A stretch of 64,000 nucleotides of DNA from the NCBI RefSeq assembly GCF_000702445.1, contig NZ_JNIF01000003.1:558001-622000 (forward strand), read 5' to 3'. Positions 61,584 through 64,000 of the stretch are shown piece after piece. A program made the position numbers and the translations under genes. How positions within the stretch are numbered: the first letter of the stretch is position 1; the number at the start of each line of letters is the position of its first letter. This DNA comes from Bryobacter aggregatus MPL3 (lineage in GTDB: Bacteria > Acidobacteriota > Terriglobia > Bryobacterales > Bryobacteraceae). The notes under the pieces were generated by a model. That model saw only the letters and a list, made by a program, of their open reading frames with translations, was not told the DNA's origin and ran no database searches.

Positions 61584-62012
61584 ATGCAGTCGATTTTCCT
61601 GGCCGTCGTCGCGCTGTTTCTCCTCGCCGACCCGCAACCCGCCAACGTCGTCCAGTGGCGTCAGCTCCGCGGCCTCGACATCAGCACCGGGGAGGCCACC
61701 GCCGACCTGAAGAAAATCGACAACGCCACCATCCGCATCGCTGGCTACATGGTGCCGCTCGAAAATGACGACCTCGAAGAAGCAAACGAATACCTGATCG
61801 TCCCGATTGCCGGAGGCTGCATCCACACGCCGCCTCCGCCGCCGAATCAAATCGTCTACTGCCGGATGAACAACCGCAAGAAGGCCAAAATTGATATGTA
61901 CGTGCCGCAGTGGTTCGAGGGCAAGTTCAATATCGCCAAAACCAACAGCCCCTACGGCGCGGTGTCCTTCCAGATGCAAGTCGCCAATGTCCTCCCCTAC
62001 AAAAGCAATTGA
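61584..62012 (+). CDS. DUF3299 periplasmic protein
   Basis: 142 residues with a signal peptide (MQSIFLAVVALFLLADPQPA). The DUF3299 core contains GYMVPLENDD and the strongly conserved GGCIHTPPPPPNQIVY. In proteobacteria such genes occur beside an ABC ATPase and an FtsX-like permease, as here, including (from memory) zinc-related loci in Vibrio. Role likely as periplasmic partner of that transporter. The last 26 nt overlap the ATPase gene. Confidence 0.85.
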   Translation: MQSIFLAVVALFLLADPQPANVVQWRQLRGLDISTGEATADLKKIDNATIRIAGYMVPLENDDLEEANEYLIVPIAGGCIHTPPPPPNQIVYCRMNNRKKAKIDMYVPQWFEGKFNIAKTNSPYGAVSFQMQVANVLPYKSN

Positions 62013-62682
62013 CATCAACGGCCTCCGCTTTGCCTATGGCAAGGACCGTCCCAATGTGCTCGACATCCCCCGTTTTGAGCTGAACAACGGCGAATCCTGT
62101 TTCCTGCACGGCCCGAGCGGCTGTGGCAAAACCACCCTGCTCGGCATCATCGCCGGAGTACTCAAAGGCACAGGTGACGTTCAGGTGCTCGGCAACACCC
62201 TCAGCCAGTGCAGCGGCGCCCAGCGCGATGCCTGGCGTGGCGCAAACATTGGCTACATCTTCCAGATGTTCAACCTGATTCCCTATCTCAGCGTGCGCGA
62301 CAACATCCTGCTGCCCTGTCGCCTGCACAAGGCCCGGCGCGACAAAGAGGCTCCCGAGGCCGCCTGCCGCCGTCTCGCAGCCGCGCTCGACATCGAAGGC
62401 CTCCTCGACCGCGGCGTCCTCGAACTCTCCGTCGGCCAGCAACAACGCGTTGCCGCCGCCCGCGCCCTCATCGGCACCCCCGCCCTCGTCATTGCCGACG
62501 AACCCACCTCCGCCCTCGACACCGCGCACCGCGAAAGCTTCCTCCAACTGCTCCGCTCGCAATGCAGCCTCGCCGGCTCGGCGCTGCTCTTCGTCAGCCA
62601 CGACCAATCAATCGCCAACCTCTTTGACCGCCGCCAGAGTCTCCCCGAGCTGAACCTCGCCGCCCAACGGAGAGGCGCCTGA
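61987..62682 (+). CDS. ABC ATPase, FtsX-permease partner (LolD/MacB type)
   Basis: 231 residues. Walker A HGPSGCGKTTLL (about 37-48), Q-loop FQMFNLIPYLSVRDN, signature ELSVGQQQRVAAARAL (LSVGQ, close to LSGGQ), Walker B LVIADEPTSALD and H-switch FVSHD. The ATG at 61987 lies inside the DUF3299 gene; a longer frame upstream of it is antiparallel noise. The stop overlaps the permease start (TGATG). Forms an operon DUF3299, ATPase, permease. Confidence 0.88.
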   Translation: MSSPTKAIDINGLRFAYGKDRPNVLDIPRFELNNGESCFLHGPSGCGKTTLLGIIAGVLKGTGDVQVLGNTLSQCSGAQRDAWRGANIGYIFQMFNLIPYLSVRDNILLPCRLHKARRDKEAPEAACRRLAAALDIEGLLDRGVLELSVGQQQRVAAARALIGTPALVIADEPTSALDTAHRESFLQLLRSQCSLAGSALLFVSHDQSIANLFDRRQSLPELNLAAQRRGA

Positions 62683-63881
62683 TGCTGCTGCTCTCCCTCG
62701 CCTGGCAATCCCTGCGCAACCGCCGGGTCACCACCCTGCTCACCGTCTTCTCCATCGCGCTCAGCGTCGCCCTACTGCTCGGCGTGGAGGCGCTGCGCAC
62801 CAGCGCCCGCGAAAGCTTCTCCTCCACCATCTCCGGCACCGATCTGATCGTCGGCGCCCGTGGCGGCTCGCTGCAACTGCTCCTCTCGACCGTCTTCCGC
62901 ATCGGCTCGGTCAGCAACGGCATCAGCCAGAAGACCTATGAGGAATGGGCCCACCACCCGGGCGTCCTCTGGACCATCCCCTACTCGCTCGGCGACAGCC
63001 ACAAGAGCTTCCGCGTCGTTGGCACCGATCAGAACTTCTACACCCACTACCGCTTCCGCCGCACAGGCCAAGTCGTCATGGCCGAAGGCCACCCCGCCAC
63101 CGGCGAACACGAAGCCGCGCTCGGCAGCGACGTCGCCGCGCAGTTGCACTACGCCCTCGGCACCCGCATCACGCTCACCCACGGGCTCGGTGCCTCAGGC
63201 ATCATGGACCACGAAGAGCAGCCCTTCACCGTCGTCGGCATTCTCGCCCGCACTGCCACGCCAATCGATCGCGCCATCTACGTCTCGCTCGGCGGCATCG
63301 AACACATCCACGAAGACACGCCGGAGTCCACTGCCCTTACCTCCTTCTTGGTGGCCGCCAAAAGCCGCCGCGACACCCTCTTCCTCCAGCGCGAGATCAA
63401 CACCTACAAGCCCGAACCGCTCACCGCCATCATCCCTGGCGTCACGCTGAACGAACTCTGGTCCACCGTCCGCTTCGCCGAAATCGCGCTTGAAATTGTC
63501 GGAGGCTTCGTCGTGCTGGTTGGCCTGATGGGCATGCTCGTCGCCATCTACACAACGCTCAACGAGCGCCGCCGCGAAATGGCGATCCTCCGCGCCCTCG
63601 GCGCAGGCCCAATCAAAATCCTCAGCCTCTTTTTGCTCGAAAGCCTCCTCCTCGCCGGAGCCGGTTGCGCGCTCGGCGTCGGCATGATGATCGGGAGCAT
63701 CGCCCTGCTGCAAGGCATCGTCGAGAACCGCTTCGGCCTCTACCTCCGCTGGCAGGGCTTCGAGATGCAGCACGCGATCTACCTCGCCATCGTGCTCGGC
63801 GCAGCTCTCATCGCCGGACTCATCCCCGCCTGGCGTGCTTATCGCAATACTCTGGCCGACGGGCTCTCCGTCCGCATATAG
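62682..63881 (+). CDS. FtsX-like ABC permease
   Basis: 399 residues. N-terminal helix (about 15-38), MacB-like periplasmic domain (40-265), then three helices of the FtsX domain with ERRREMAILRALGAGPIKIL between the second and third segments. Translationally coupled to the ATPase gene (TGATG). By analogy with MacB/Lol-type systems it would extract or move a substrate at the periplasmic face by mechanotransmission rather than import it. Confidence 0.85.
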   Translation: MLLLSLAWQSLRNRRVTTLLTVFSIALSVALLLGVEALRTSARESFSSTISGTDLIVGARGGSLQLLLSTVFRIGSVSNGISQKTYEEWAHHPGVLWTIPYSLGDSHKSFRVVGTDQNFYTHYRFRRTGQVVMAEGHPATGEHEAALGSDVAAQLHYALGTRITLTHGLGASGIMDHEEQPFTVVGILARTATPIDRAIYVSLGGIEHIHEDTPESTALTSFLVAAKSRRDTLFLQREINTYKPEPLTAIIPGVTLNELWSTVRFAEIALEIVGGFVVLVGLMGMLVAIYTTLNERRREMAILRALGAGPIKILSLFLLESLLLAGAGCALGVGMMIGSIALLQGIVENRFGLYLRWQGFEMQHAIYLAIVLGAALIAGLIPAWRAYRNTLADGLSVRI

Positions 63882-64000
63882 CCAGTGATACCCTGAATCT
63901 GCACGGTGCAAATGCGTGTATAGCCGACATCATCGAAAAAGCCGTGTTCTGTTTGCGCTCTCGGATGTCCTTCTTACCGCCTTGGCGTTCGAAGCGGCCT
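63882..64000. other. Right edge, nothing assigned
   Basis: On the minus strand a frame reads FFDDVGYTRICTVQIQGITGY around 63,890-63,950, but it is short, shifts frame toward the edge, and no family is recognised. It may be the 3' end of a gene that continues beyond the window or a remnant. Confidence 0.2.

Noticed and set aside
1-64000. CRISPR arrays, tRNA/rRNA genes, prophage or toxin-antitoxin systems
   Set aside because: No regularly spaced repeats, no cloverleaf-like or rRNA-like segments and no phage structural genes were seen; the only Fic gene is a pseudogene.

Overview
The window looks like a chromosomal segment of an acidobacterium, most likely of the Solibacter/Bryobacter group. 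The evidence is the set of families it carries: a DUF1501 plus DUF1549/DUF1553 pair, an SBBP-repeat protein, an Oar-like TonB-dependent receptor with an N-terminal carboxypeptidase-regulatory domain, an acidobacterial-type VWFA protein, many Tat-type 'RR' leaders on secreted hydrolases, and a fairly GC-rich genome with many GTG and TTG starts. No rRNA, tRNA or CRISPR array was seen. Most of the window is ordinary, densely packed chromosome.

Layout. 1-4.1 kb (minus): DUF1501 (cut by the window edge), DUF1549/DUF1553 and SBBP genes. 4.1-10.8 kb: CPA1 antiporter, Gfo/Idh/MocA oxidoreductase, a small membrane protein, an orphan RND adaptor lipoprotein and an M28 (glutamate carboxypeptidase II-like) peptidase. 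10.8-11.8 kb: a decayed Fic gene. 11.8-14.3 kb (minus): bactofilin, methyltransferase, LolC/E-like permease. 14.4-19.2 kb: ABC ATPase/membrane pair, OmpR-type two-component system, an overlapping STAS gene and a lone nuoI. 19.2-25.7 kb: glycogen debranching enzyme, MFS exporter, PhoD phosphatase and sulfatase, mostly with overlapping ends. 25.7-27.8 kb: stress block (dps, DUF892, BON, glycine-rich stress protein). 27.8-31.7 kb (minus): Rrf2 regulator, cysK and a U32 protein in one tight operon. 31.7-38.6 kb: enolase-superfamily enzyme, tyrS, a divergent dihydropteroate-synthase homologue, gyrA and a YncE-like propeller. 38.6-43.2 kb: rsgA, larE, an orphan Flp pilin, a GT87-like membrane protein, a DUF5658-like protein and lexA. 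43.2-48.3 kb: serine hydrolase, a Tat-exported protein of unknown function with a second YncE-like propeller, and an erythromycin-esterase/ChaN-like protein. 48.4-54.9 kb: Oar-like receptor, SDR, RluA, VWFA. 54.9-57.2 kb: a two-gene accessory block with both genes broken, the second by a complete IS5-family element. 57.3-63.9 kb: clpC overlapping a lolD-like gene, hemB, and a DUF3299/ABC/FtsX-like permease operon.

Main points of interest. (1) Several genes (lexA, larE, the response regulator, an SDR, a DUF3299 gene, probably gyrA and the enolase-superfamily gene) have a -10-like hexamer about 12 nt before the start codon and no usable Shine-Dalgarno, which predicts leaderless transcripts. The lexA case has a full TTGAAA-N17-TATAAT promoter with an overlapping palindrome. 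(2) The IS5-family insertion is perfectly readable: 16-bp inverted repeats, CTAG target duplication, and exact in-frame reconstruction of the interrupted gene. (3) Several proteins have altered key residues: glycine at the quinolone-contact serine of GyrA, two lost pterin/metal residues in the DHPS homologue, and a three-cysteine LarE. I saw no clear new multi-gene defence or biosynthetic system; the most novel-looking genes are the two broken accessory genes at 54.9-57.2 kb and the unknown exported protein at 44.4 kb.
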